The translations under genes and the position numbers were made by a program. From Methylomonas sp. AM2-LC (GTDB lineage: Bacteria; Pseudomonadota; Gammaproteobacteria; Methylococcales; Methylomonadaceae), in contig NZ_CP157005.1 of NCBI RefSeq assembly GCF_039904985.1, positions 992,001 to 1,056,000 on the forward strand: a stretch of 64,000 bases of DNA, written 5' to 3'. The notes under the pieces are model-generated. The model was not told where the DNA came from. It was given only the letters and a program-made list of their open reading frames with translations, and ran no database searches. Below are positions 47,189 through 58,700 of this stretch, in pieces. Position 1 is the first letter of the stretch, and each line of letters begins with the position of its first letter.

Positions 47189-49927
47189 TTGAATAAGAGT
47201 ACTAACTATCTGGTCGGAATTGATCTGGGTACATCGCATACTGTGGTGGCGTATACGGATGTTTCTGCTCCTGATCAGCCTATTCAACTGTTTAACATTC
47301 CACAATTGGTCGCCTTGGGGGAGGTTGCGGAACGGCCTTTGCTGCCATCGGTACGCTATCATCCGGCAGAAGGCGAAATCAATGCCGAAACTGGTTTTCT
47401 ATTGTCTGACGATGGAGCGATACTTGGGGAAGCAGCACGGGTATTGGGTGCCAAGTCTCAAGGACGCTTGGTTACCAGTGCCAAAAGCTGGTTGTCGCAT
47501 ACTGCGGTAGACCCTAGTGCTGACATTTTACCTTGGGGAAGCGATGCTTCTGTATTCAAGGTATCGCCTTTAGCAGCCAGTGCCAGTTATTTACGTCATG
47601 TTCGTACAGTTTGGGAGCAACGCTTTCCACATGCGCCTCTCACGCAGCAACAGGTAGTTGTTACTGTTCCTGCATCATTTGATGAATCAGCACGCTCTTT
47701 AACTTTGGAAGCAGCTAAAATAGCAGGCTTAACCCAAGTGCGCTTGTTGGAAGAGCCGCAAGCCGTTTGTTACGACTGGTTGCGTCGACACGCGGGTAGC
47801 GTGGCAAGTAGTTTAGCGGGTAGCCGCTTGCTATTGGTATGCGATGTAGGCGGTGGCACCACCGATTTAACATTAATCAAAATAGACTATAGCAACGCGG
47901 AGCCGCAGTTAACCAGAATAGGTGTAGGTGATCATCTAATGCTGGGTGGCGATAATATTGATCTGGCTCTGGCGCATTTGCTAGAGCATCGTCTGCGCGA
48001 CAATGATAAAAAACTCTCAGCCGCTGATCTATCGCAATTAATAGAACAATGCCGTGTTGCTAAAGAAAACCTATTGTTAGCCGATGCGCCTGAACAGGTA
48101 ACAATTACTCTGTTGGGGGCTGGTTCGCGTTTGATAGGTGGCAGTCGCAGTGCGGTGCTTGGTCGGGAAGAAGTTCAACGCATTGCTTTAGATGGTTTTT
48201 TGCCCTTATCAGGTTTAGAAGAGCTACCCGATAAAAAACGCAGTGGTATGGTTGAATTCGGTCTACCCTATGCCGCTGAGCCAGCTATTAGTAAACATAT
48301 TGCCGCTTTTTTGCAATGGCATAAACAAACCGCTGAAGCTGCCTTGGCAGGTAAGGGTATGGTGCCTGATGCCTTATTGCTGAATGGTGGTGTGTTCCGC
48401 AGTCCAGCCATGGTAAAAAGGATGTTGGATTTATTAGCAAGCTGGCAGAGTGATCCGCCATTGTTGCTGGATAATCAGCATCCAGAATTGGCAGTAGCCT
48501 ACGGTGCGGTGAGTTATGCACTGGCAAGACATCATCAGAAAATTAAAATTGGTGGCGGTGCCGCCCGTAGTTATTTTCTATTGGTGGATAGTGCTGATAA
48601 CGCCGATCAGGTAAAACGCGGCATTTGTATTTTGCCAAAAGGTAGTGAAGAAGGTCAAGAAAATCGCTTGGTTGAGCAACAGTTTGCATTACGTGTTGGA
48701 CAGCCTGTCCGTTTTCATTTGCTGTCCAGTAGTGGTGATGGCGAATATAAAACTGGCGATATAGTCGAATTGGATGACGAACGATTTCACAGTTTACCGC
48801 CATTAGCGTTGGCTTTAGAAGGGCAACAAAAGTCAGAAGTCATGGTGCAATTGGTCGCTACCTATACTGAAATCGGTACTTTGCATTTGCAATGTGTCGC
48901 CATAGCTGATGCCAGTCAGCGTTGGGATGTAGAGTTTCACATTCGTAAAAAAGCGCCTATTTTAGAAAACAAAGCCATGCCGGCTCAATTGCCAGCTGTA
49001 ATCGAAAAAATTCAGGCAGTGTACGGTGCAAAATCCAAGCAGGTTGATCCACAGGCGGTCAAAACTTTACGGGCCGATCTGGAAAAAATATTGAGCCTGC
49101 CGCGAGCTGAATGGTCAACTCCTTTGCTAAGGGAAATGTTTACAGCACTGCTAGAAGGCAGTAAATATCGGCGTCGTAGTGAAGTTCACGAACGTTTATG
49201 GTTGAATTTAACCGGATTCTGTTTAAGGCCTGGATTCGGCTATCCTCTGGACGACTGGCGCATAGAACAGTTGTGGAAAATTTATGCCGACGGTTTGCAA
49301 TTTGTTAACGAAAAACAAAATTGGACAGAATGGTGGACCTTATGGAGACGAGTCGCAGGTGGTTTACACGCAGAGGCGCAACGCACAATATTTAATGATG
49401 TAGCAAAATTTATTAATCCTGCTTCTGCACGGCAAACCGCTGTGGTTAAGCAATTAAACATGCGCGGTTACGAAAACATGGTGTTGCTGGTGGCAGTTTT
49501 GGAGCGTTTGCCAATAACAGATAAAATTCAATTGGGTAGTTGGCTGCTGTCTCGCCTGGAAAAAGCGGGGGAACCTGAGCAAAGTTGGTGGGCGCTAGGT
49601 CGTATTGGCGCGCGAATTTTGTTTCATGCCAATAATCATGATGTTATTTCTCCCGAAATTATTGCACTTTGGTTGCAGAAGTTGTTGACGGTGGATTGGA
49701 AAAAACAGCCGCAAGCTGGGTTCGCCGCCACTTTATTGGCGCGTCGTTGTGATGATAGAGTTAGAGATATTGATGATGCTTTAAGGGTAGGCGTGTTGGA
49801 TAAACTGAAGCAAACTAAAGCACCTGCCACTTGGCAAGACATGGTGGCCGAGTTTACACAGTTGGATGCCCAACAAGAAAAACAGGTGTTTGGTGAAGCT
49901 TTGCCGCCGGGTTTGCGGTTGCTGTAG
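47189..49927 (+). CDS. Large Hsp70-family protein with C-terminal extension
   Basis: A 912-residue divergent DnaK relative. The N-terminal ATPase is clear: LVGIDLGTSHTVVAYTD (about 8-24), VTVPASFDESARSLTLEAAK, LEEPQAVCYDWL and CDVGGGTTDLTLIK. Later ALLLNGGVFRSPAMVKRML is the adenosine motif. After ~residue 570 there is a helical region of about 300 residues (possibly DUF3731) with no canonical substrate-binding beta-domain. TTG start. No dnaJ or grpE is nearby; a role in protein quality control or assembly is inferred only from family. Confidence 0.85.
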   Translation: MNKSTNYLVGIDLGTSHTVVAYTDVSAPDQPIQLFNIPQLVALGEVAERPLLPSVRYHPAEGEINAETGFLLSDDGAILGEAARVLGAKSQGRLVTSAKSWLSHTAVDPSADILPWGSDASVFKVSPLAASASYLRHVRTVWEQRFPHAPLTQQQVVVTVPASFDESARSLTLEAAKIAGLTQVRLLEEPQAVCYDWLRRHAGSVASSLAGSRLLLVCDVGGGTTDLTLIKIDYSNAEPQLTRIGVGDHLMLGGDNIDLALAHLLEHRLRDNDKKLSAADLSQLIEQCRVAKENLLLADAPEQVTITLLGAGSRLIGGSRSAVLGREEVQRIALDGFLPLSGLEELPDKKRSGMVEFGLPYAAEPAISKHIAAFLQWHKQTAEAALAGKGMVPDALLLNGGVFRSPAMVKRMLDLLASWQSDPPLLLDNQHPELAVAYGAVSYALARHHQKIKIGGGAARSYFLLVDSADNADQVKRGICILPKGSEEGQENRLVEQQFALRVGQPVRFHLLSSSGDGEYKTGDIVELDDERFHSLPPLALALEGQQKSEVMVQLVATYTEIGTLHLQCVAIADASQRWDVEFHIRKKAPILENKAMPAQLPAVIEKIQAVYGAKSKQVDPQAVKTLRADLEKILSLPRAEWSTPLLREMFTALLEGSKYRRRSEVHERLWLNLTGFCLRPGFGYPLDDWRIEQLWKIYADGLQFVNEKQNWTEWWTLWRRVAGGLHAEAQRTIFNDVAKFINPASARQTAVVKQLNMRGYENMVLLVAVLERLPITDKIQLGSWLLSRLEKAGEPEQSWWALGRIGARILFHANNHDVISPEIIALWLQKLLTVDWKKQPQAGFAATLLARRCDDRVRDIDDALRVGVLDKLKQTKAPATWQDMVAEFTQLDAQQEKQVFGEALPPGLRLL

Positions 49928-50105
49928 AATCCTGATTTTTATGACAACAATAAAAAATTTTCTCTCAAACATCGACTTAATGGTTATTTAGCCTAGACTT
50001 AATAAATTAGACGCTTGTTCTTAATATAGAGAAGGGCAGGGTGTCACTCAGGGAATGGCGGAGTTTTCATCTCTCCTTAGCGTAGTTTAATAGTAGTCAT
50101 TAATC

Positions 50106-52247
50106 ATGTCAGAAAAATTTCAACATTCGGTTATTCAGTGTTTGACAGCCATTGCCCAGCATCATGGCTTGAATATTAATCCCGAACAAATTATTGACGA
50201 TTATGCATTGACTGCAGAAGAACCCAATTCTGGAGCCTTGCAACGAATCGCGGCCGAAATTGGCTTAAAGTCTAAAGTGGCAAAGCTTAGTTGGGAGGGG
50301 TTACTAGCTCAAACTGGCGTTTTTCCTATTCTGGCTCGTTTGTCAAATGGCGCGGGAGTCATCATACTCGGCGTCAATAAAGATGATAATAATAAAGTCG
50401 CTATTCTTGATCCAGTTGCCACTAGTGCTTCAATAAACTATTTAGATCGCGAGCAATGGTGCGCAATGTGGCATGGCGATGTCGTGTTTTTAAAGCGCAA
50501 TTATGCTATTGACGATTTAAATCAACCGTTTGGCTTTCGTTGGTTTATTCCAGAAATTCTCAAACAGAAAGTCGCGTTTAGAGACATTGCCATTGCAGCC
50601 GTGGCTATTCAGCTCTTAGCCCTGGCAACGCCGATATATTTTCAGATAATAATAGATAAAGTATTGGTACACCAAAGTCTTTCGACCCTTTGGACATTAA
50701 CCATAGGTGTGGTCATTGCTTTGTTATTCGACGCTGTTTTTGGTTTTTTACGGCAATTATTAACCTTAGCCGCCAGTAATAAAATCGATATGCGACTTAC
50801 CAGAAGAACCTTTGGACATTTACTGTCCTTGCCCATCGATTATTTTGAAACAACTTCTGCTGGTGTCATTACCCGACATATGCAACAGTTGGAGAGTATC
50901 CGCAACTTTTTAACAGGGCGTTTGTTTTTTTCTTTTCTGGATATGGTCTCTTTGTTGGTTTTTTTGCCCATACTGTTCACGTATTCAGTCAAATTGGCCA
51001 TGATAGTATTGGCGTTCTCGTTAGTGATTGTTGCAATTATTGCTATGGTATTACCTACCTATCGCCGCAGGCTCGATGCTTTGTATGCGGCTGAAGGTAA
51101 GCGCCAATCATTATTAATTGAAACCATACACGGTATGCGCACCGTTAAAGCTTTAGCCGTAGAGCCTTTACAGCGTCGTATTTGGGATCAAATTTCTGCC
51201 GATGCCATTACCATGCATTATCGTTTGGGCAAACTAACCCTTTCTAGTGGGGCTGTTACCGAGTTTATTGGCAAGATGTTACCGATTATGATCATTTTCA
51301 TTGGTGCGCAAGATGTATTCGAAAACACCATGAGTGTTGGTGCGCTGATTGGTTTTCAAATGTTATCGAGTCGTGTTAGTTCGCCGCTATTACAAATTGT
51401 AGGTCTCATCAATGAATATCAGCAAACTGCCTTGTCGGTACGTATGCTAGGAAAAATTATGAATACCGTACCCGAAGGCCGGATAGGTGTGGGTGGTTTA
51501 CGAGCGGATCTGGGTGGTGAAATTACTTTTGATAAAGTGGCGTTCCGTTATCCAGAAGCGAGTTCATTAACTCTGGATAGGGCTACTTTCGTGATTCCAG
51601 CAGGCAAAGTGATTGGTATCGTTGGTCGGAGCGGCTCAGGAAAAACCACTTTAACCAAGTTGATTCAAGGCTTATATCCCATTCAGGAAGGTATTATTCG
51701 TTTTGATGGAATTGATGCACGGGAATTTGAATTGCCATATTTGCGGAGGCAAATTGGTGTGGTTCTACAAGAGAACTTCCTGTTTCGAGGTACGGTTCGT
51801 GACAATATTGCCATTGCCAATCCCAGTGCCAGTTTTGAAGAAATTGTGGCGGTGGCACAGGCGGCAGGTGCGGATGAATTTATCGAAAGATTGCCACAAG
51901 GCTATGATAGCTTTTTAGAAGAAAACGCCTCTAATTTAAGTGGTGGACAAAAGCAGCGCTTATCCATTGCCAGAGCATTACTTTCAAAACCACGTATCCT
52001 GATTCTGGATGAAGCGGCAAGCGCATTAGATCCTGAGAGCGAAGCAATTTTTATTCGTAATTTGTCGCGTATAGCCGTAGGTAGAACGGTTATCATGATT
52101 TCACATCGTTTATCGACTTTAGTAAATGCGCATGCCATTTTGGTCATGCAGCAGGGTAAATTGATTGATAGTGGTAGTCACAAAGAGTTGTTAATGCGTT
52201 GTGATACCTATCAACAATTATGGAACCAACAATCAATTTCTCTGTAA
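50106..52247 (+). CDS. Type I secretion ABC transporter with inactive C39-like domain
   Basis: A 713-residue HlyB-type exporter. Residues ~1-130 are a C39-peptidase-like domain, but the catalytic Cys position reads Ser (HSVIQCLTAIAQHHG), as in the non-cleaving CLD of RTX exporters. Six membrane helices follow (FRDIAIAAVAIQLLALATPI ...). The ATPase has Walker A GRSGSGKTT (~507-515), LSGGQKQR (~610) and Walker B RILILDEA (~630). The stop is 8 nt before the hlyD-like gene. Its likely substrate is the giant repeat protein at 55710. Confidence 0.93.
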   Translation: MSEKFQHSVIQCLTAIAQHHGLNINPEQIIDDYALTAEEPNSGALQRIAAEIGLKSKVAKLSWEGLLAQTGVFPILARLSNGAGVIILGVNKDDNNKVAILDPVATSASINYLDREQWCAMWHGDVVFLKRNYAIDDLNQPFGFRWFIPEILKQKVAFRDIAIAAVAIQLLALATPIYFQIIIDKVLVHQSLSTLWTLTIGVVIALLFDAVFGFLRQLLTLAASNKIDMRLTRRTFGHLLSLPIDYFETTSAGVITRHMQQLESIRNFLTGRLFFSFLDMVSLLVFLPILFTYSVKLAMIVLAFSLVIVAIIAMVLPTYRRRLDALYAAEGKRQSLLIETIHGMRTVKALAVEPLQRRIWDQISADAITMHYRLGKLTLSSGAVTEFIGKMLPIMIIFIGAQDVFENTMSVGALIGFQMLSSRVSSPLLQIVGLINEYQQTALSVRMLGKIMNTVPEGRIGVGGLRADLGGEITFDKVAFRYPEASSLTLDRATFVIPAGKVIGIVGRSGSGKTTLTKLIQGLYPIQEGIIRFDGIDAREFELPYLRRQIGVVLQENFLFRGTVRDNIAIANPSASFEEIVAVAQAAGADEFIERLPQGYDSFLEENASNLSGGQKQRLSIARALLSKPRILILDEAASALDPESEAIFIRNLSRIAVGRTVIMISHRLSTLVNAHAILVMQQGKLIDSGSHKELLMRCDTYQQLWNQQSISL

Positions 52248-52255
52248 TGACCTAA

Positions 52256-53587
52256 ATGGATAAAAAACAATTCATCAAAACTACTGTTATCGAATTTTTA
52301 CCTGATGCGGATGAAATTGAACGTAGTCCATTGCCTCCGCTCGCCCGCACTACTTTGTATGCATTACTGTTGGCGCTAATTTGTTTTTTGGTTTGGGCAA
52401 TTTTTGCACAAATAGATCGTGTAGTAGTGGCTAAAGGGCGCTTGGTTACCCCGTTGCCAAATATTGTCGTGCAACCCTTAGAAACAGCAATTATAGAAAC
52501 TTTGGATGTTAGAGTTGGACAAATTGTGCAGAAGGGCGAGCAGCTGGCTACGCTGGATCCTACTTTTGCAGAAGCAGATCAATCGCAACTAAAAACTCGT
52601 CTTGAAAGTTTGAATACACAAATGCTAAGACTCAAAGCGGAGTTAGAGGGCGGTAAGGATGTGGGGGAAAATCCAGATAATCCAGACAGCCGCTTACAGG
52701 CGCAATTAGATACCGAGCGTAAAGCCAACTATAAAGCCCAGCAAAAGCATTTGCTTGAGAAAATTGCCCAATTGCATGCGACTATTTCAACCAATTTTCA
52801 CGACCAACAAGCGTTGGCAACCAAGCTTAAACCCATTCAAGAAATTGAGGCCATGCAAAATAGTTTGCTCAGTAAACAGTATGGTGCGCGTTTGCAAATG
52901 TTGGAGTCACAGCAAAAGCGTCTGGAAGTGGAGCGAGATTTGCAATTGGCCAAAAACCGGGAACATGAGTTAAAAAGTGAATTAGCCGCTTTAGAAGCCG
53001 AAAAGTCCATGTTCGATAAAGGTTGGAGACAAAAAATAATGGAAGATCTGCTGGCGACTGAGCGTGAGAGCAACGAGTTAAAGGAGCAGTTGTTAAAAGC
53101 AGAAAAACGCAATAGATTGGTAAAATTATCTTCCCCGGTTAATGCCGTGGTATTGGATATAGCTAAACTTTCTATTGGTTCGGTGGCCAGAGCGGCAGAA
53201 CCGTTGTTTACTCTAGTGCCTCTGGATGCCGCTCTGGAAGCAGAAGTGCAAGTCGATTCCTTAGATATTGGCTACATCGCATTAGATGATACCGCCAAGA
53301 TAAAAATTGATTCCTATCCATTTCAACGTCATGGCGCGCTGGAAGGTAAAGTGCGTACCATTAGCGAAGACGCTTTTCGTCGTGAATCAGCCGGATCAGG
53401 TATTGATGCGTATTATCTAAGTCGGATTGATTTGGGTACTACACCGCTCAAAAATATGACTGCAAAAGCAAGATTGCTACCAGGTATGACCTTAAGTGCA
53501 GAAATAGTCGTAGGAAAACGTTCTGTGATTTCTTATCTTATCTGGCCGATTACTAAAGGTCTGAATGAGTCGATACACGAGCCGTAA
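52256..53587 (+). CDS. HlyD-family type I secretion adaptor
   Basis: A 443-residue membrane-fusion protein linking the ABC transporter to TolC. One N-terminal membrane helix (LYALLLALICFLVWAIFAQI at about 36-55), first half-lipoyl segment VVQPLETAIIETLDVRVGQ, a long coiled-coil hairpin of about 190 residues (KQRLESLN-type repeats from ~105 to ~285), second half-lipoyl VNAVVLDIAKLSIGS and a C-terminal beta-barrel with GMTLSAEIVVGKRSVISYL. Normal for the family. Third gene tolC follows 76 nt later. Confidence 0.92.
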   Translation: MDKKQFIKTTVIEFLPDADEIERSPLPPLARTTLYALLLALICFLVWAIFAQIDRVVVAKGRLVTPLPNIVVQPLETAIIETLDVRVGQIVQKGEQLATLDPTFAEADQSQLKTRLESLNTQMLRLKAELEGGKDVGENPDNPDSRLQAQLDTERKANYKAQQKHLLEKIAQLHATISTNFHDQQALATKLKPIQEIEAMQNSLLSKQYGARLQMLESQQKRLEVERDLQLAKNREHELKSELAALEAEKSMFDKGWRQKIMEDLLATERESNELKEQLLKAEKRNRLVKLSSPVNAVVLDIAKLSIGSVARAAEPLFTLVPLDAALEAEVQVDSLDIGYIALDDTAKIKIDSYPFQRHGALEGKVRTISEDAFRRESAGSGIDAYYLSRIDLGTTPLKNMTAKARLLPGMTLSAEIVVGKRSVISYLIWPITKGLNESIHEP

Positions 53588-53663
53588 GCTCTTGTGTTTG
53601 TTTAACGTGTAGAAGTTTAGCAAAACTTATAGCCCTTGCCGTGATAAATCAATAAATTTTAAA

Positions 53664-54974
53664 ATGAGAAAACTTTTATTCACATTTTTAATTGCGCTAA
53701 TTCCCTTGAAAATTGGTTTTGCCCAGGATTTGCTGGAAACCTACGCGCTTGCCAAAAGTAATGATCCTGATATAAGAGCGACTGAGTTTAGAAATCAGGC
53801 TACTGCTGAGACCAAAGATCAAAGCATCGCGCAAATGTTACCTAACCTGACTCTGGTGGGTAGTGATGGTGTAAATCAACAAAGTGTAAATAGCTTTTTG
53901 GGCACTACTAATCAACACTATACCAATGCGCAAGTGGTGTTTAACCTGAAAATGCCCGTTTTCCACTGGGATCATTGGGTACAGCTTGAACAAAGTGACA
54001 ATAAAATTGCGCAAAGTGAAGCGCAATTACAGGCGAAAAGTCAGAACTTAATCCGCCGCACCGCAGAGGCTTACTTCAATGTATTGGCTGCTCAGGATGA
54101 ATTCAAATATAGTACGGCAGAAAAATTAGCGCTTGCTGAACAATTGGCTCAAGCCAAGCAACGTTTTGAGGTGGGCACAGTTGCTATTACCGATGTGTAT
54201 GAAGCCCAAGCTGGTTTTGATCGATCCGTTGCTGGCGAAATTGAAGCGCAAAAAAAACTTGATAACAGTAAAGAAGCATTACGCGAAGTCATTGGGGATA
54301 ACCCCACCGAATTAAGAGAACTTCAAGGCTTAATTCCATTGCCTCAACCAGTTCCAGAAGATATTGCCATATGGTCTGATGCGGCGGATAGTAATAACTT
54401 TTCCATTATTGCCCAGCTGAATCAGTCTGAATACGTGCGTAAAAGTATTGAAATACAACAAGCAAAGCATATTCCAACTCTGGATATAATCGGTCAATAC
54501 ACTAACATTAACAATGGCAGTGTTTACGGTTATAGGGGCGATTACGAAAGCGTGCTATTACAAATGAATGTGTCTATCTACGAAGGTGGAGTAATTTCTT
54601 CTCGTACGCGTCAATACACACATGAATACGAGGCAGCGCTCGAAGATTTAATCAAGTTAAGGCGTTCAGTTGGTCGGCAAGTAAAAGATGCCTATCGGGG
54701 TGTGGTATCCAATATCAGTAAAATTAAAGCCTTGGAAGCAACCATTAAATCTGCAGAAATGGCGGTTGAGGCGGTTGAGGCGGGTTTTAAAATTGGTACC
54801 CGCACTATGGTGGATGTGGTAACTGCGCAGCGTAATTTATATAGAATTAAAAGTGACTATGCGCGAAGTCGTTACGATTATCTAATCGAAGGCGTGAAAT
54901 TAAAAGAGGCATCCGGAAGCTTGAGTGAACAGGATTTACAGCAAATTAATCATTATCTAGTCGGGATTAATTGA
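53664..54974 (+). CDS. tolC: TolC-family outer membrane channel
   Basis: A 436-residue TolC-type protein that forms the outer-membrane tunnel of the type I exporter. It begins with a signal peptide (MRKLLFTFLIALIPLKIGFA) and DLLETYALAKSNDPDIRATE, with long coiled helices in two half-repeats and the motifs RRTAEAYFNVLAAQDE and RFEVGTVAITDVYEAQ / GFKIGTRTMVDVVTAQRNLY at the repeat ends. It completes the three-component export operon. A terminator hairpin lies 120 bp after the stop. Confidence 0.93.
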   Translation: MRKLLFTFLIALIPLKIGFAQDLLETYALAKSNDPDIRATEFRNQATAETKDQSIAQMLPNLTLVGSDGVNQQSVNSFLGTTNQHYTNAQVVFNLKMPVFHWDHWVQLEQSDNKIAQSEAQLQAKSQNLIRRTAEAYFNVLAAQDEFKYSTAEKLALAEQLAQAKQRFEVGTVAITDVYEAQAGFDRSVAGEIEAQKKLDNSKEALREVIGDNPTELRELQGLIPLPQPVPEDIAIWSDAADSNNFSIIAQLNQSEYVRKSIEIQQAKHIPTLDIIGQYTNINNGSVYGYRGDYESVLLQMNVSIYEGGVISSRTRQYTHEYEAALEDLIKLRRSVGRQVKDAYRGVVSNISKIKALEATIKSAEMAVEAVEAGFKIGTRTMVDVVTAQRNLYRIKSDYARSRYDYLIEGVKLKEASGSLSEQDLQQINHYLVGIN

Positions 54975-55709
54975 ATAAGCTACCCCTTTAGAATTGAATT
55001 CTTCTCTCATTAAATAAGTTTAATTACCAAACTAAAACTAACGCCAGAATTAATAGAGGTGTTGTTGGTGGGTAATTGGCAATCATCCCAAATCCCTGTG
55101 ACTCCGTTCACAGTTTTTTAATATCGTCAGCATATCAGCTAAAGATCTTGGTTAATAAGCCGAAAGCTTTCTATATTCCTTGCTTTTCGTTTAGTTGTTA
55201 AGCGTTGTGTGGCGACGAATGTTGGTTTTCTGGCTGTGGACGCATTTGTTAACAACGCCTGTATTTCTAGCAATTAGCCGTAAATAATTGCATTGCAGTG
55301 TTTGATGTTTTCAATTATTGAAACAATGTGCAAGCTAAAGCAATGGTTAACATTGCATTTGCTAGTCAATAAAAATCAAGTGATGTAATTATGCTTTTGT
55401 GGGCTAGCTCATATTTTTAGAAAAAACATCGTTATAGATGTTATTGGTATTTTTTTATTTAAGTGTTTGTTTTTATGGGTTTGTTTTTTGTTGTCACCTT
55501 GGCTTGTATGAGGTGTGTGTGAGCGTATTAACATATTTAATAATTTTATTGAATTATACTTTAATAGCTAAAAATCTTTGGTAATAGTAGACCGGACTCC
55601 CTGCTCACAGGGAATTGTGATGTTTTTTGGAAGTAAGCATATTTTAAGTTTAGTGTCGGGAAAGGTCCTGCATTAAAGGAAAAAAAATCAAAATTGAATA
55701 GGTGATGGC
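54975..55709. other. Long AT-rich leader ahead of the giant repeat gene
   Basis: About 735 bp without a gene. Besides the terminator it holds a perfect 6-bp hairpin (tccctg/caggga, 55598-55613) about 100 bp before the start. Its low GC and length suit a regulated promoter with a long 5' leader. No clear -35/-10 pair with good spacing stood out. Confidence 0.4.
55096..55119 (+). terminator. Probable terminator of the type I secretion operon
   Basis: ctgtga (55096-55101) pairs with tcacag (55108-55113), followed by six T's. The 6-bp stem is weak, so part of transcription may read on toward the repeat-protein gene. Confidence 0.6.
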
Positions 55710-58700
55710 ATGGCAAGCAATTTTATTATTGACGGTTATACAACTGCGCAAATTCCGAGCATAACCACTGCTCAGCTTGGCAATGTATCTACAAAACAGA
55801 TCGCTGGATTGACAACAGCGCAGATCATGAACTTCACCACCCAGCAAATATCGGTCTTGCTTACAGACCAGGTTGCAGCTATTACTACAAACGATTTACG
55901 AGCACTAACCACTACACAAATTGCCGCACTCACAACTAATGATATTGCAAATGGACTGACAACGACTCAAATGCCATTTTTAACCACCGATCAATTGGCA
56001 GTTTTAAATACAGCTGATATACGAGCGCTTACTACTAAACAAATTGCCGCCTTGACCACTGATCAAGTAATTAATGGTCTAACCACAACACAAATTGCCG
56101 TGCTGACCAGTAATCAGGCGGCGGCACTGACTACCAACCAGTTAATTAACTTGAGTACTGACCAAGTGGCAGCGCTAAGCACATCAGACTTTCGTAATTT
56201 GACCACTGCGCAAATTGCAGCTTTGACTACCGATCAGATTGCCAACGGCTTGACCAGCACACAAATAGCAGTTTTGACCACCGCTCAAATCGCGGCCTTA
56301 ACCACCAATGAAATTGCGAATGGCTTAACTACTGCTCAAATCGCGGCATTAACCAGTACTCAGATTGCGGCCCTAACCACCAGTCAATTACTGAGTCTGA
56401 CTACAGATCAGGTAGCGGCGATTAGTACAACTGACCTACGCGCATTAAGTACCTCGCAAATTGCTGCGTTAACGACCAATGAAATTGCGAATGGTTTGAC
56501 AACTACGCAAGTCGCAGCGCTCACCAGTAGTCAGGCGGCATCATTAACCACCAGTCAGTTGATCAAATTAACCACAGATCAGATAGCAGCCCTAAACACT
56601 ACAGATATACGTAGTTTGACTACGGCTCAGATAGCTGCTTTGACTACCGATGAAATAGCGAGTGGCTTGACCACCGCGCAAATAGTCGCATTGACTACTA
56701 CGCAAATTGCGGCTTTAACGACTAATCAAATTGCCAAAGGTTTATCCACCGCGCAAATCGGCGCGTTAACCAGTAATCAGTTAATCAGCCTAACCACCAG
56801 TCAGTTAGTTAATTTGACCACCGATCAATTATCCTCTTTGAGTACCTCCGATGTGCGTGCTTTGAGCACCGCGCAAATTGCGGCTTTAACTACTAATGAA
56901 GTGGCAAATGGTTTAACCACTTTGCAGATTACAGCATTGACCAGTAGTCAGGCAGCAGCCTTGACTACCAGCCAGTTAATCAATCTGAGTACTGATCAAG
57001 TGGCGGTACTAAATACGACTGATGTGCGCGCTCTCAGTACTGCCCAAATTGCAGCTTTGACTACTAATCAAATCGCTAATGGTTTAACGACTGCACAAAT
57101 TGCCGTTTTGACTAGCGCGCAGATTGCTGCCTTAACCACCAATGAAATTGCCAATGGTTTAACCACCGCCCAAATTGCAGCGCTGACCAGTGCTCAGGTT
57201 CCTGCTTTAACGACTAATCAGTTAGTTTCACTGACCACAGATCAATTGGCTGCGTTAAGTACCTCAGACCTACGTGTATTAACGACTGCGCAAATTGCGG
57301 CGTTAACGACCAATGAAATTGCCAACGGTTTGACAACTACGCAAGTCGCAGCGCTCACCAGCAGTCAAGCGGCATCATTAACCACTAGTCAGTTAGTTAA
57401 ATTGACTACGGATCAGGTTGCAGCATTAAATACCACAGATTTTCGTAATTTGACTACCGCGCAAATAGCCGCCTTAACTACTGATCAGGTGGCAAATGGT
57501 CTGACGACGGCACAAATAGCCGTTTTGACTACGACGCAAATTGCAGCTCTCACCACCAATCAAATTGCCAAAGGTTTATCAACTAGTCAAGTTGCGGCCT
57601 TAACCAGTAGTCAACTTATTGCATTGAATACTAGTCAATTAGTAAATCTAACTACCGATCAGTTATCATCATTGAGCACTACTGATGTACGTGCTTTAAC
57701 CACTGCACAAATTGCAGCTTTGACCACTAATGAAGTGGCAAATGGACTAACCTCCTCACAAATTGCGGCTCTAACCAGCAGCCAAGCCTCGGCGTTGACA
57801 ACTAGTCAGCTAATTAAATTGACTACCGATCAGGTGGCTGCTTTGAGCACGTCAGTACTGCGTGCTTTAACTACTGCGCAGTTTGCAGCGTTGACTACCG
57901 ATGAAATAGCAAATGGCCTTACCAGTACACAAATTGCGGCCTTGACTACTACGCAAATTGCGGCTTTAACCACCAATGAAATTGCCAACGGTCTGTCAAC
58001 AACTCAGATCGCCGCTTTAACCAGTATCCAGGTACCTGCCTTAACCACTAGCCAGTTGGTATCTCTAACTACAGATCAATTGGCTGTATTAAGTACCGGT
58101 GATCTGCGCGCTTTGAGTACGACTCAAATTGCCGCGTTAACGACTAATGAAATTGCTAACGGTTTAACAACAGCGCAAATTGCTGCACTCACTAGCAGTC
58201 AGGTTGCAGCATTGACTACCAGCCAGTTAGTTAAATTAACTACCGATCAAATAGCAGTATTAAATACCTCAGACATACGTAGTTTGACCACCGCACAAGT
58301 CGCTGCTTTGACAACAGATCAAGTGGCAAATGGTTTGACTACTGCTCAAATTCAGGTTTTGACAACAACGCAAATTGCCGCCTTAACCACCAATGAAATA
58401 GCCAATGGCTTGTCCACTGCACAAATTGCTGCGCTCACTAGTAGTCAACTTATCGCATTAAGTACTAGTCAGTTAGTAAGTCTGACTACCGATCAGCTAT
58501 CATCGCTAAGCACCACCGATGTGCGCTCCTTGACGACTGCGCAAATTGCAGCATTGACCACCAATGAAGTAGCGAATGGTTTGACGACTGCGCAGATTGC
58601 CGCGCTGACCAGTAATCAGGCAGCGGCTTTGACCACCAGTCAGTTAGTCAAGTTGACTACCGATCAGATTGCTGCATTAAGTACTTCGGTAGTGCGCGCC

